64,000 nt of DNA from JACCZX01 sp963801035 (GTDB taxonomy: Bacteria; Pseudomonadota; Gammaproteobacteria; Burkholderiales; Burkholderiaceae_F), in assembly GCA_963801035.1 (NCBI GenBank), contig CAWDDF010000005.1, forward strand, positions 124,001 to 188,000, read 5' to 3'. Under the pieces are notes generated by a model, which saw nothing but the letters and a program-made list of their open reading frames with translations, did not search any database and was not told where the DNA came from. Of this stretch, positions 35,650 to 45,147 are shown in pieces. A program made the position numbers and the translations under genes. The stretch's first letter is position 1; each line of letters starts with the position of its first letter.

Positions 35650-37845
35650 CTAGGCGGCGCGGCGCACCTTCTCGAACGCAGTCGGCTTCTCAGCTTGCGT
35701 CGTATTGTCGAGGCGCAATGTGAGGCAATACGCGGCGCCGCCTGAGCGATTGAACGAGTCCAGTGGCACGATATTGACGTGATAACCGCGTGCCGTCAGT
35801 GCGGCACGCGTGGGCGTGGACGCGTGACACATCACGACTTCGCGGCCAATGCAGACCGAGTTCACGCCAAGATGAAAGGCGTCGTCATCGCTGGCTTCGA
35901 TCAAGTTGTCTTCGCCGACGATCTCGCGCACGGCGCTCGCTGCACTTGCTGAGAAGGCGGGCGGGTACCACAACACGTCGCCGCCCGAGAGCACGCAGAA
36001 GCACGTGTCGAGGTGATAGAAGCGCGGATCAATCAGTTCCAGTGCGATTGCTGGAACGCCGTACAGTTCTTCGATCGTGCGAAACATGTCGCGGCTCGAA
36101 CGCTGACCATAGCCGGTCCAGATGAGGCGACGGGTTGCGTCCCAGATCGCGTCGCCGGCGCCTTCAAAATACTGTCCCGCCGGCGGTTCGACAATTTGAT
36201 CGACGACACCTTGCACACGCAACGCTTCGAAGAAGGCGCGGTTATGGACTTCCTCACCTTGCCGCTCAGCGCACAGAAAGCGTGCGAGCAAGACCTTGCG
36301 ATCGAGCACGACGGCGGCGTTGGCAGTGAATACCATGTCAGGCAGTCCTGCGGCAGCCTGCTGCACTTTAATTTCAGCGCCAAGCCGTTCGTAGGTTTGT
36401 TTCAGCTGGTTCCAGCCGCGCTTTGCGTCGCCCGCTAACTTCTTGGAAGACACCGACCACTGCGACGGCTGCATCCAAGGGTTGATCGTGTAGCTGACCT
36501 CGAAGTGCTCGGGCGCACTCATCATCAGGTGCGCAGTCGGCGATCCCATCGCTGTGACGTGCGATGCGCGATCGCTGACCACTGGCTTCGACCGCGGGCC
36601 GAACTCGGACAAAACATCCGCGAACACGTCGATGCCCCAATCCAGCGCCTCGCGGCTGATGTTCAGTGGTGGCGCGAATCGAATCACCGTTTCGTGCGTG
36701 TCCTTGGTCAGAACGCCGCGCGCCGCCATGCGCTCGGCGACCTTGCGTGCCGATACGCTCGCGTCGAGCTCAACACCGACCCAAAGTCCGCGTCCGCGCA
36801 CTGCGCGGATCAGCGGAGACGTCAGCGCGCGAAGTCGCGACAGAAGATGCTCGCCAAGGTCGCGGCTGCGTTCAACGAGCTGCTCTTCCTCGATCACCGC
36901 CAGCGCCTCGCGGCCAACGCGTGCGGCCAATGGATTGCCTCCAAAGGTCGAGCCATGGCTGCCGGGTTCGAGCAGATCCATCACCGAGTTGATCGCGACG
37001 AACGCCGATACCGGAAGCAAGCCGCCACCAAGCGCCTTGCCGACGATCACGCCATCAGGGCGAATTCCTTCGTGCATGTACGCGAACCATTGTCCTGTGC
37101 GGCCGAGCCCTGACTGAATCTCGTCGAGAATCAGCAGAACGTTGCGCTCATCGGCAAGCTCGCGCACCGCACGCAGGAAGCCCTCGGGTGGCAGCACGAT
37201 GCCGGCTTCCCCTTGAATCGGCTCAATAAGAATCGCGCAGGTGTGATGGTCGATCGCCGCTCGCAGCGATTCGATGTCGCCGAAGTCGAAGTGTCGAAAG
37301 CCGGGCGCGAAGGGACCGAAGTCGGCGCGATATGCCGGCTCGGTAGAGAAGCCGACGATCGTGGTAGAGCGGCCATGGAAATTGCCGCGTGCAACGACGA
37401 TGTTTGCGTGATCGCTTGCGACGCCCTTGACGCGATACCCCCAGCGCCGCGCTGCCTTGATGGCTGTTTCGACCGACTCGGCGCCGCCGCTGGCGGGCAG
37501 AGCTTTGGCGGGCTTGCCCAGATCCGCGACTTCGACCAGCTTGGCCAGAAACGGTCCAAGCTCAGTTGAGTGGTACGCGCGCGAAGTGACAGCGACGCGC
37601 TGGGCCTGATCGGTCAGCGCCGCGACCAGGCGCGGGTGTGCGTGGCCGTGACTGACAGCGGAGTAGGCCGACATGAAATCCAGATAACGCTTGCCGTCGG
37701 CATCCCACAGCCAGCTGCCTTCGCCACGATCGACGACCACCGGAATCGGCGCGTAATTTGGCGCAGCGAAATTCTTTTCTACGGCGATCGCCAGTTCGGC
37801 TTGATTGATCTTCATATCGACTCGCGCGTTCATATCTGCCCTCAT
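35650..37845 (-). CDS. Ornithine-aminotransferase/arginine-dihydrolase (amidinotransferase-fold) fusion
   Basis: 731 residues in one frame. Residues ~15-415 are a class III aminotransferase of acetylornithine/ornithine type (LPASGGAESVETAIKAARRW; LILDEIQSGLGRTGQWFAYM; PLP Lys near residue 270 in VIVGKALGGG). Residues ~435-731 are an amidinotransferase-fold domain starting HLMMSAPEHFEVSYTINPWM, with the catalytic set Asn509 (FTANA), Glu561/Asp565 (YFEGAGD), His611 (HLDTC) and Cys707 (GGAAYCLT). The Asn matches the arginine-dihydrolase (ArgZ/AgrE) group. The fused enzyme could turn arginine into ornithine, CO2 and ammonia and then into glutamate semialdehyde. This is inferred from motifs. A divergent-looking Lrp gene sits 134 bp upstream on the same strand. 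Confidence 0.85.
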   Translation of the reverse strand: MRADMNARVDMKINQAELAIAVEKNFAAPNYAPIPVVVDRGEGSWLWDADGKRYLDFMSAYSAVSHGHAHPRLVAALTDQAQRVAVTSRAYHSTELGPFLAKLVEVADLGKPAKALPASGGAESVETAIKAARRWGYRVKGVASDHANIVVARGNFHGRSTTIVGFSTEPAYRADFGPFAPGFRHFDFGDIESLRAAIDHHTCAILIEPIQGEAGIVLPPEGFLRAVRELADERNVLLILDEIQSGLGRTGQWFAYMHEGIRPDGVIVGKALGGGLLPVSAFVAINSVMDLLEPGSHGSTFGGNPLAARVGREALAVIEEEQLVERSRDLGEHLLSRLRALTSPLIRAVRGRGLWVGVELDASVSARKVAERMAARGVLTKDTHETVIRFAPPLNISREALDWGIDVFADVLSEFGPRSKPVVSDRASHVTAMGSPTAHLMMSAPEHFEVSYTINPWMQPSQWSVSSKKLAGDAKRGWNQLKQTYERLGAEIKVQQAAAGLPDMVFTANAAVVLDRKVLLARFLCAERQGEEVHNRAFFEALRVQGVVDQIVEPPAGQYFEGAGDAIWDATRRLIWTGYGQRSSRDMFRTIEELYGVPAIALELIDPRFYHLDTCFCVLSGGDVLWYPPAFSASAASAVREIVGEDNLIEASDDDAFHLGVNSVCIGREVVMCHASTPTRAALTARGYHVNIVPLDSFNRSGGAAYCLTLRLDNTTQAEKPTAFEKVRRAA

Positions 37846-37979
37846 TTGCTTCTACAAATGTATGGGCGACGGACGAAATGCGAGGCCGAAGTAAGCGAGG
37901 CGGAAGTGCCGAAACGGAACGGCTTGGCACCTTGAACCGCAGAATCGGCGGTGCGCTGCAGCGCGCCTGTTTCAGGCTG

Positions 37980-38453
37980 TTAGGGAAGCGGATATCCGCG
38001 AAACGACTTGATGGTCTGCAACTCGGGTTTCGACGTGATCTTTTCAACGCCCAGAGCGGGATCGTCTGTCCAGGCGTTCGTCAGCTCACGATAGTGATCG
38101 AGGTCTCGGCACGCCAGTCGCAATACGTAGTCGCACTGCCCTGATACGAGGAAACACTCGACAACCTCATCCGCGGCCCGAGCGCGCTGCTCGAAGCGTG
38201 CATGCGTCGCCTGTTTTTGGTCCCTCAGGGTCACTTCGACGACAACTGTGAGAATGCCGCCGAGCTTGCGCGGCTCGACCAACGCCATATAGCCGGAAAT
38301 GATGCCGCTACGCTCAAGCCGGCGCACGCGCTCAAGGCAGGCACGCGGACTAAGCGAGATGCGTGTCGACAGTTCCTGATTGGTAATACGGCCGTCGAGC
38401 TGCAGCGTTTCCAGGATTTTGCGATCGATGCGGTCGAGGTCACGAGTGGCCAT
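37980..38453 (-). CDS. Lrp/AsnC-family transcriptional regulator
   Basis: 157 residues. The N-terminal winged helix is RDLDRIDRKILETLQLDGR with the recognition region SPRACLERVRRLERSGIISG. The C-terminal RAM-type effector domain includes VVEVTLRDQKQATHARFEQ and VSGQCDYVLRLACRDLDHY. It lies directly upstream of the arginine/ornithine fusion gene on the same strand, so a role in regulating that gene in response to an amino acid is likely, as in ArgR/BkdR-like Lrp proteins. The effector is not known. Confidence 0.92.
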   Translation of the reverse strand: MATRDLDRIDRKILETLQLDGRITNQELSTRISLSPRACLERVRRLERSGIISGYMALVEPRKLGGILTVVVEVTLRDQKQATHARFEQRARAADEVVECFLVSGQCDYVLRLACRDLDHYRELTNAWTDDPALGVEKITSKPELQTIKSFRGYPLP

Positions 38454-38613
38454 GGCGCCAAGTATACGAAGCGTGCGGCCATTCGCGTAGCATCAGCATC
38501 AGTGAAAGTCAAAGCGAAATGTTGAAGCTGCAGCCGCTCGTCGCGCTGTTTCGCGCTTCATTTCTCGGATCTTTGATCCTGCCGCGTTAAACCCTGGCGT
38601 CCGTCGGCGCGAG

Positions 38614-39861
38614 GTGCTCTCCTGGGCCGGTTACGACTTCGCGAATTCGGGGTACACGACGGTCGTTTTGACGGCAGTGTTTAACGCGTACTTCGTCAGT
38701 GTCGTTGCCAATGGAGCCGATTGGCGCACGGCTGCTTGGACCGTCACGTTGGCGGTGTCGAATACCGCGGTGATGATTGCGATGCCGATTATCGGGGCTT
38801 ACGCCGATCTGCACGCTCGCAAGCAATGGCTTCTGCGACTGTCAACGATTGGCTGCGTGGCGTCGACAGCCGCACTTGCACTTGCGGGGCGCGGCGATGT
38901 TGCGATTGCAGTCGTCGCGGTTGTGATATCCAATTTTTTCTTTCAGGTTGGCGTCTCGTTGATTGGTGCGTTCTTGCCGGAGATCGCTCGTCCCAACGCA
39001 CTGGGCAAGGTATCTGGGTGGGGATGGAGCTTCGGATATCTCGGCGGTCTGGCAACGCTGGCGGTGTGTTTGGCGTATGTGATGTGGGCGCAGGGACAGG
39101 GCAGGGCCGCCGAAGACTTCGTTCCGGTCACGATGTTGATCACCGCCGGAATCTTTGCGCTGGCGTCACTGCCGACTCTGTTTATCCTGAAAGAACGCGC
39201 GATACCGCAGTCGCAAGCGAGTCTTGAGGTCGTTCGCAGTTCGCTGTCGCGGCTTGCGTCCACACTGAAGAATATCGGCCGATATCGTGATTTCGCTCGA
39301 CTGCTGGTGTGCGGCGCTTTCTATCAGGCGGGCGTCGCCGTCGTGATCGCGCTGGCCGCCATCTATGCGGACGAGGTGATGCAGTTTTCATACAACCAGA
39401 CCATCATGCTGGTTCTGGTCGTCAACATCACTGCAGCGATCGGAGCGTTTGCTTTTGGTTACATGCAGGATCTTCTGGGCCACAAGCAGGCGCTCGCTTT
39501 GACGTTGGTGCTGTGGATCGCGATGACCGCCGTTGCGTCGCTTGCGACGACGGCGACGCTTTTCTGGATATCCGCCAATTTGGCCGGCTTGGCCATGGGC
39601 TCGAGCCAATCGGCGGGGCGCGCGATGGTCGGGCTATTCGCGCCGCCGACACGGCTTGCCGAGTTCTACGGCTTGTGGACGCTGGCAGTGCAAGTGGCGG
39701 CCATTGTCGGACCGCTCACTTATGGTGTCGTTGTTTATTTGACCGATAACAATCATCGGCTCGGGATGATGATTACCGGCGGCTTTTTCGTTATTGGATT
39801 GCTGCTGATCGCATCGATCGATATCGAGCGCGGGCGCGCAGCCAAAGAGGCCGCCGCTTAG
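38614..39861 (+). CDS. UMF1-type major facilitator transporter
   Basis: 415 residues, about twelve membrane segments. The start LSWAGYDFANSGYTTVVLTA is the UMF1 (Atg22-like) family signature, followed by NGADWRTAAWTVTLAVSNTA and GAYADLHARKQWLL. The frame is open upstream of the GTG at 38614 and encodes NPGVRRRE just before VLSWAG, which is normal family sequence. The true start may therefore lie further upstream or the N-terminus may be slightly truncated. The GTG is the only usual start codon in that frame nearby. The transported compound is unknown. Confidence 0.85.
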   Translation: MLSWAGYDFANSGYTTVVLTAVFNAYFVSVVANGADWRTAAWTVTLAVSNTAVMIAMPIIGAYADLHARKQWLLRLSTIGCVASTAALALAGRGDVAIAVVAVVISNFFFQVGVSLIGAFLPEIARPNALGKVSGWGWSFGYLGGLATLAVCLAYVMWAQGQGRAAEDFVPVTMLITAGIFALASLPTLFILKERAIPQSQASLEVVRSSLSRLASTLKNIGRYRDFARLLVCGAFYQAGVAVVIALAAIYADEVMQFSYNQTIMLVLVVNITAAIGAFAFGYMQDLLGHKQALALTLVLWIAMTAVASLATTATLFWISANLAGLAMGSSQSAGRAMVGLFAPPTRLAEFYGLWTLAVQVAAIVGPLTYGVVVYLTDNNHRLGMMITGGFFVIGLLLIASIDIERGRAAKEAAA

Positions 39862-39874
39862 CACACCGTACCCG

Positions 39875-40273
39875 CTACAGCGCTGCGACCCCAGCCTTTG
39901 CGATCTGCGCGTCTTCACTCGATTTGACGCCCGATACGCCGATCGCTCCAACGACGTAGCCGTCGACGATGATCGGCACTCCACCTTCGAGCATGCCATC
40001 GAGCGGTGCTGACAGAAACGCAGCACGGCCCTGGTTGATCATCTCTTCATACAACTTCGTCTCGCGTTTTCCGAGCGCGGCGGCGCGCGCCTTTGCGGGT
40101 GCAATCGCTGACGAGATCGGTGCGACGCCGTCGAGCCGATGCAGCAACACCAAGTGGCCGCCATCGTCGCAAATGGCAATCACGACGGCCCATTGATGGC
40201 TTCGCGCCTCAGCTTCTGCGGCGACGGCGATGCGTTGTGCGTCTTCGAGGGTCAGCCAGGGTTTTGTTTTCAT
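39875..40273 (-). CDS. GlcG/HbpS-like haem- or cofactor-binding protein
   Basis: 132 residues from the ATG at 40273; upstream open sequence is not coding in style. The Haem_degrading/GlcG family pattern is plain: LEDAQRIAVAAEAEAR, AICDDGGHLVLLHRLDGV, ALGKRETKLYEEMI, and GGVPIIVDGYVVGAIGVSG at the end. Members include HbpS, which binds haem and iron. The reaction here is unknown. It overlaps the ydcF stop by one base (TAATG), so it is translated after it. Confidence 0.88.
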   Translation of the reverse strand: MKTKPWLTLEDAQRIAVAAEAEARSHQWAVVIAICDDGGHLVLLHRLDGVAPISSAIAPAKARAAALGKRETKLYEEMINQGRAAFLSAPLDGMLEGGVPIIVDGYVVGAIGVSGVKSSEDAQIAKAGVAAL

Positions 40274-41022
40274 TAATCGACCAGTGCCAGAATGTGATGG
40301 TGGAGTTGCGACGCCCACTCGCGCAGGGCGACGTGCGACTCGCGCAGCGCGGTGGGGCCGGGGATCAGTTGATAGGGCGCAAACGGCCGCTGTGCGGTAT
40401 ATCCCGTCGGCGCAGCAATAACCGCCAAGCCTGCCAACTCGAAAGCGCGCTGCGCACGCGGCATATGCACCGCGTCGGTGACAAGCACAACGCGGCTGAT
40501 CTGCTGCGGCTTTAAATCTTGCGCGGCCATTTGCGCCTGTTCGCGCGTGGTTTTGGAAGCGGCCTCCACCCACTTGACCGGCATGTTGAACTCACGCGCG
40601 ATCAACTCACGCATTAGCGTGCCTTCGGCAAGCTGCCCGCCGGTAGGTTTGCCGCCGCTGACGTACAGAGGCAATCCTGTCTCGCGCGCAAGCCGCGCAC
40701 CGTAGCGGGCACGCCGCAATGTGTAGTCGTTCACGGTTTCGCCGCCCCATTCGGGCGCACCAAGGTTGCGTCCACCGCCGAGCACCACGATCGCCTGCGC
40801 GCGTTTGATCTGATCCATCGAAGCGGGCAGTGGTTCCAGCGACCGCACGAGCGCATTGGCAACAACCGGCATCGCCAGCGCGAGCAACAGCAACTGGGAG
40901 CCGACGATCAGCACCATTCCGAACCCGCGCCGCCGCTTCAACGCCAACGCGCCGATGATCGTCAATGCAATCAGCAACGTTGGCGGCAGCAACAAATTCG
41001 ACAGGGCGTAGTTGAATGTCAC
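40273..41022 (-). CDS. YdcF/ElyC-like DUF218 membrane protein
   Basis: 249 residues, GTG start overlapping the prpE stop (GTGA). Two N-terminal membrane spans (LLPPTLLIALTIIGALAL, GMVLIVGSQLLLLALAMPVV) are followed by the DUF218 domain: AQAIVVLGGGRNLGAPEWGG, YGARLARETGLPLYVSGG, ASKTTREQAQMAAQDL and RVVLVTDAVHMPRAQRAFEL. ElyC, of this layout, is implicated in undecaprenyl-phosphate or envelope polysaccharide metabolism in E. coli. The topology is the same; the role here is inferred. Confidence 0.88.
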   Translation of the reverse strand: MTFNYALSNLLLPPTLLIALTIIGALALKRRRGFGMVLIVGSQLLLLALAMPVVANALVRSLEPLPASMDQIKRAQAIVVLGGGRNLGAPEWGGETVNDYTLRRARYGARLARETGLPLYVSGGKPTGGQLAEGTLMRELIAREFNMPVKWVEAASKTTREQAQMAAQDLKPQQISRVVLVTDAVHMPRAQRAFELAGLAVIAAPTGYTAQRPFAPYQLIPGPTALRESHVALREWASQLHHHILALVD

Positions 41023-42915
41023 GCGTGGATTGCACTTCTAATTTGTTCCAGCGCCGTCGGATCTTCGATCGTCGTCAGATCTCCCGGATCACGACCTTCG
41101 GCGAGCGCCTGGATCGATCGCCGTAGAAGCTTGCCGGAGCGCGTCTTCGGCAGCACGCCGACAAAATGCACGCGCGATGGACGTGCGACGGCGCCGAGCT
41201 GCGAGTCAACGACTTTCATCATTTCGCCTTCGTGGGCGAGCCTCTTTTCCTGTGTGTCAGCCTGTGTCGGGTCCTTGAGTATCGCGAAGGCGAGCGCCAC
41301 CTGGCCTTTCAGCGAGTCTGAAACGCCGACCACCGCGACTTCGGCGACATTCGGATGCGATGACAACGACTCTTCGATTTCTCGCGTGCCGAGGCGATGT
41401 CCGGCGACGTTGATCACGTCGTCGGTGCGGCCCAGAATGAAAAAGTAACCGTCTTCGTCGCGAATACCCCAATCGAATGTCGAATACACACGCTGGTTCG
41501 GCACACTGGTCCAGTAGGTGCGCACGAATCGTTGATCGTCGCGCCATACCGTTGTCATGCAGCCCGGCGGCAATGGACCTTCGATCGCGACCACGCCTTT
41601 CTGATGCGGCTCCGTGATCTCTTCGCCGGTTACTTCGTTAAATATCTTCACCGAGTATCCGGCCGCAGGAACGCCCGGAGATCCGAACTTGGACGGCAAT
41701 GCTTCGACATTGCGCGAAATTCCGAGAATCGGCCAGCCTGTTTCGGTTTGCCAATAGTTATCGATAACGGGTTTGCCGACGCCATCAGCGATCCAGCGCG
41801 CAGTGGTCTCATCGAGCGGCTCTCCGGCGAGGAACAGCAAACGCAGGCTCGACAAATCATATTTTTTTAGCAGCGCCGGGTCCTGTTTCTTCAATACGCG
41901 AATCGCTGTTGGCGACGAAAACATCACGTTGACTTTGTACTTTTCGACGAGGCTCCACCATATCCCCCCGTCCGGCCGGATCGGCAGGCCTTCGTACATC
42001 ACCGTGGCCATGCCGTTGATCAGCGGCCCGTAGACAATGTATGAATGGCCGACGACCCAACCGATATCACTGGTCGAAAAATAAGTCTCGCCCGGCTCAC
42101 TGCAAAAAATGTCGCGCATCGACGCAGCAAGCGCGACGGCGTAACCACCGGTATCGCGCTGCACCCCTTTCGGCCTGCCCGGTCGTGCCTGACGTGTACA
42201 GGATGTAGCTTGGTTCCGACGATTCGAGCCATTCGCACGGTACCTCATCGTTCATGTGCTCAGCGCGCAGAGTTGCGTAGTTCACATCGCGTCCGGCAAC
42301 GCGCTTCATGTCGGCGAGCTTGCGATCGATCAGCAGCACTTTCGGAGGTGGATGCTTCGCCAACCCGATCGCTTCGTCGAGCAGATGCTTGTAAGGGATC
42401 GGCTTGCCTGCGCGCGATCCGGCGTCGGCTGAGATGATCAGCGCAGGCTGTGCGTCGTCGATGCGTGTGGCCAGGCTGACCGATGCAAAGCCGCCGAACA
42501 CGACCGAATGAATCGCGCCGATGCGCGCACACGCCAACATGGCGAACGTTGCTTCCGGAATCATCGGTAGATAGATCAGCACGCGATCGCCGCGTGCGAC
42601 GCCGAGTGATTTCAGAATACCGGCCATGCGATTGACTTCGCGATACAGCTGCCGGTACGTGTAGGTTTTCTCGTCGCCGGTTTCGGTCGAGACGTAAATC
42701 AGCGCAGCCTGGTCGCCGCGCGTGGCCAGATGCCGATCGACCGCGTTATGACAGAGGTTGGTAGTACCGCCGACGAACCATTTGGCAAACGGCGGGTTCG
42801 AGTAATCGAGAACTTGCGAAAACGGCTGTTGCCAGTCGATCAGACGGGCTTTCTCGGACCAGAAGCCTGTCGGGTCACGTAGTGACTTTGCGTGGTACTC
42901 CTTGTACGTCGTCAT
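41019..42915 (-). pseudogene. prpE: Propionyl-CoA synthetase PrpE, one frameshift
   Basis: An ANL ligase making propionyl-CoA from propionate. The N-terminal frame starts at 42915 (MTTYKEYHAKSLRDPTGFWS) and includes YLPMIPEATFAMLACARIGA and the P-loop start PSYILYTSGTTGQ. The frame changes at about 42170, within the P-loop, to RPKGVQRDTGGYAVAL. It then runs intact to 41019, with DIGWVVGHSYIVYGPL, NYWQTETGWPIL, GYFFILGRTDDVINVAGHRL and the catalytic Lys region PKTRSGKLLRRSI. The layout and ACS-like N-terminus favour PrpE over acetyl-CoA synthetase. The 5' end lies inside the response-regulator gene (41-bp overlap). Confidence 0.88.
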
Positions 42916-44086
42916 GCAATCCTCCGTCAGCCGGCTGCTGCAATTCCTTTTGTTGTCGCACCAGCTTCAGGAGCGGTGCCACCTGCTCCAGCAATCTTGG
43001 CAGATGAGGCACCACTTCGGCAGCGCGTCCGGCGCGAATCAGCGCCAGCGCGAGATTAATGTCCATCGAGCCGTCTTCGGTCTTCGGATCCATCGAGCCC
43101 GGCGTGGCTCCGTCAGACGTACCCAGGATGATGCGGCGTGACCGATTCGTTTGCGCCTGCGCGGCTCGCTTTTGCGCCAGCGTGCGCAGCTCTTCGGCAC
43201 TGCGTCGCAACTCCTCGGACAGGGTCGACAGTCCGATGCAGGTCCAGACTTCGACGCCTGGTCCGGCCGCTTCGATGTTCTCGAGCACCTTGCGTAGCCG
43301 CGCGGCAAAGCGCAGGACGCCTGATAAGCCGCTCGACGGCGTCGCAACGCAGAACTCCATACGGTCGGTGCGCGTGCCTAAGTCTTCCAAACGAATCGAG
43401 GCCGCCAGAGCCCGCCCGACGAGCTTGATGCGCTGATCCGTCTCGCCTTCCCACTGCTCGTTTTGCGGCATCGACAATTCGACGCGGATGCAGATCAGCG
43501 CTACGTCCGATAAGTTGCGACGCGCGAACGAAATGAGCTTCTCGACCTGCTTGTCGAAAAACGGCTGGTTAAGCAGCTCGGTATCCGAATCGACCGTGCG
43601 TGAGGATTCGAGCGATGCCTGGCTTTCTGCCAGCATCTCGCGTGTGGTCGAGAGGCGCACCAGCACTTCCATCCGTGCCAGCAGCTCGGCGGCGCCGACG
43701 CCTTTTTGGATGAAATCGGTCGCACCCAGTGAAGCAGCGCGTTCGCGCTCTCCAGCCTCGTCCTCGCCAGAGATGATCACCATCGGAAGTTCGCGGATTC
43801 GCTGAACCTTGGACGAGCGCACGCGATTCAGCAGCTCGAAGCCGTCGACCTTGGGCATCGTCAGGTCACTGATGACGACGCGAATCGACGAGTCAAGCAG
43901 AATCGCCTGCCAGGCGGCCTCGCCGTCAGTCACCTCACGCAGCTCGAAACGGTCGCGTAGGTGCTGGCTGATCGAAGCGCGCACGATGCGCGAGTCGTCG
44001 CAGATCAATACGCGAGGCTTGGGGGCGCCTGCCGCAGGTGCGGGCGTGACGACTTTCGCCGTTTCTTTCTTTACTTCGGTCGCCAA
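42875..44086 (-). CDS. Response regulator with degenerate GGDEF domain
   Basis: 403 residues. Residues ~24-145 form a receiver domain with the acidic pair in VLICDDSR, the phosphoacceptor Asp in VVISDLTMPKVDG, and Lys in GATDFIQKG. A ~170-residue domain resembling GGDEF follows (TELLNQPFFDKQVEKLI; LVGRALAASIRLEDLGTR). The active-site signature GG(D/E)EF is replaced by RTDRMEF, so diguanylate cyclase activity is not expected. A C-terminal helical tail (LALALIRAGRAAEVVPHL) is of unknown role. It overlaps the prpE start and could be co-transcribed with it. Confidence 0.85.
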   Translation of the reverse strand: MATEVKKETAKVVTPAPAAGAPKPRVLICDDSRIVRASISQHLRDRFELREVTDGEAAWQAILLDSSIRVVISDLTMPKVDGFELLNRVRSSKVQRIRELPMVIISGEDEAGERERAASLGATDFIQKGVGAAELLARMEVLVRLSTTREMLAESQASLESSRTVDSDTELLNQPFFDKQVEKLISFARRNLSDVALICIRVELSMPQNEQWEGETDQRIKLVGRALAASIRLEDLGTRTDRMEFCVATPSSGLSGVLRFAARLRKVLENIEAAGPGVEVWTCIGLSTLSEELRRSAEELRTLAQKRAAQAQTNRSRRIILGTSDGATPGSMDPKTEDGSMDINLALALIRAGRAAEVVPHLPRLLEQVAPLLKLVRQQKELQQPADGGLHDDVQGVPRKVTT

Positions 44087-44234
44087 CGGTGTTCTCGGTT
44101 AGGCTCATCGCCACAGGACACGCGGCGAGCCTTGGAATTTAACCGAAATGATTCCGAATTGATCGGTAAAAGCCGTTGAGTTCCTTAGCTTTTCATCCGC
44201 TCGTCTCGCCCTTTCACGCTATAGGGCGGCGGCA

Positions 44235-45067
44235 TTAGACGTGCCCGCCTGCGCTGGCCAACGTACGAAGTTCATCGTCGCTCAGTTGAGGCCCGTCGAG
44301 CGTGACGCGCTTTTCCTGCGTTTCGGACGTGCGGTAGCGCGCGATTACCGGCTTCAGCTCAGGCTTGATGTGCGCCTCGCTGTAGCCGTTGAACAGATGG
44401 CCAAGGAGACCACGCTTCAGGTCGCTCGTATTCAAAAACCAGTCAGCAATTGGGAAACGTAAGGTTCATGTTGACGTGCATCATGATTCCCATGTTGTGA
44501 TGGGCGGTGTGATGCCGACGGATCGTATTGATGAGCGGAAAATTGCGGACAAACCAGTTATCAGCGCACATGGCAGCAGAAGTGGAATGTCTCGTACACC
44601 ATGTAATGCCCCATCATCCCGATGAATACGATATAGCCAGCGTTCGGATTGATCAGCACGCTCGCGATCCAGCTGAACAGGAGCCCGAACACCGCGAGAA
44701 CGATCAGCACCCGCCATGGAAAGAACACGATGCGAAACTCGCGGATGCTGTTGATCGTGGCGTCGTTGTCAGTAAAGTATTGGTGATGCTGGCGGGTGTG
44801 GCGGTCGTAGATCGCACGCAACGCGAACACGTCGATCAGACGATGCATCACGAATTTGTGCATGCTCCATTCAACGAAGTTGCCGGCGATCAGAACCGGA
44901 ATCAGCAGTAGCCATTCCCAGCTGCGCGTTCTGCAGCTGGCTGACGCAGTACAAATGGCGGCGATGCCGGCGGCGTACATCACACCAATGTGCACCCATC
45001 CGCTGTACCAGCGGCTGATCGCGGCACGGTATTGCTCGCGAAATTTGCGTTGCCGTTCCGTCATCAT
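44235..45067 (-). pseudogene. Sterol desaturase/fatty-acid hydroxylase family membrane protein, frameshifted
   Basis: A di-iron membrane hydroxylase. The first frame (45067 to about 44565) has membrane spans and the His clusters HKFVMH, RHTRQHHQYF and HFCCHV. The frame changes near 44570 to DNWFVRNFPLINTIRRHHTA, with RHHTAHH as the last His cluster. It changes again near 44455 (an extra base, TFP then IADWFLNTSD) and runs to 44235. All eight or more expected His residues are present across the frames. The substrate is unknown; family members hydroxylate fatty acids, carotenoids or sterols. Confidence 0.78.
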
Positions 45068-45147
45068 TCGGAAAAACCTCTGATTGCTTGACCGTGGAAT
45101 GGCTGATATATTAGTCGTCGATCAGTGACGTGTCAATTGGGAGTCAC

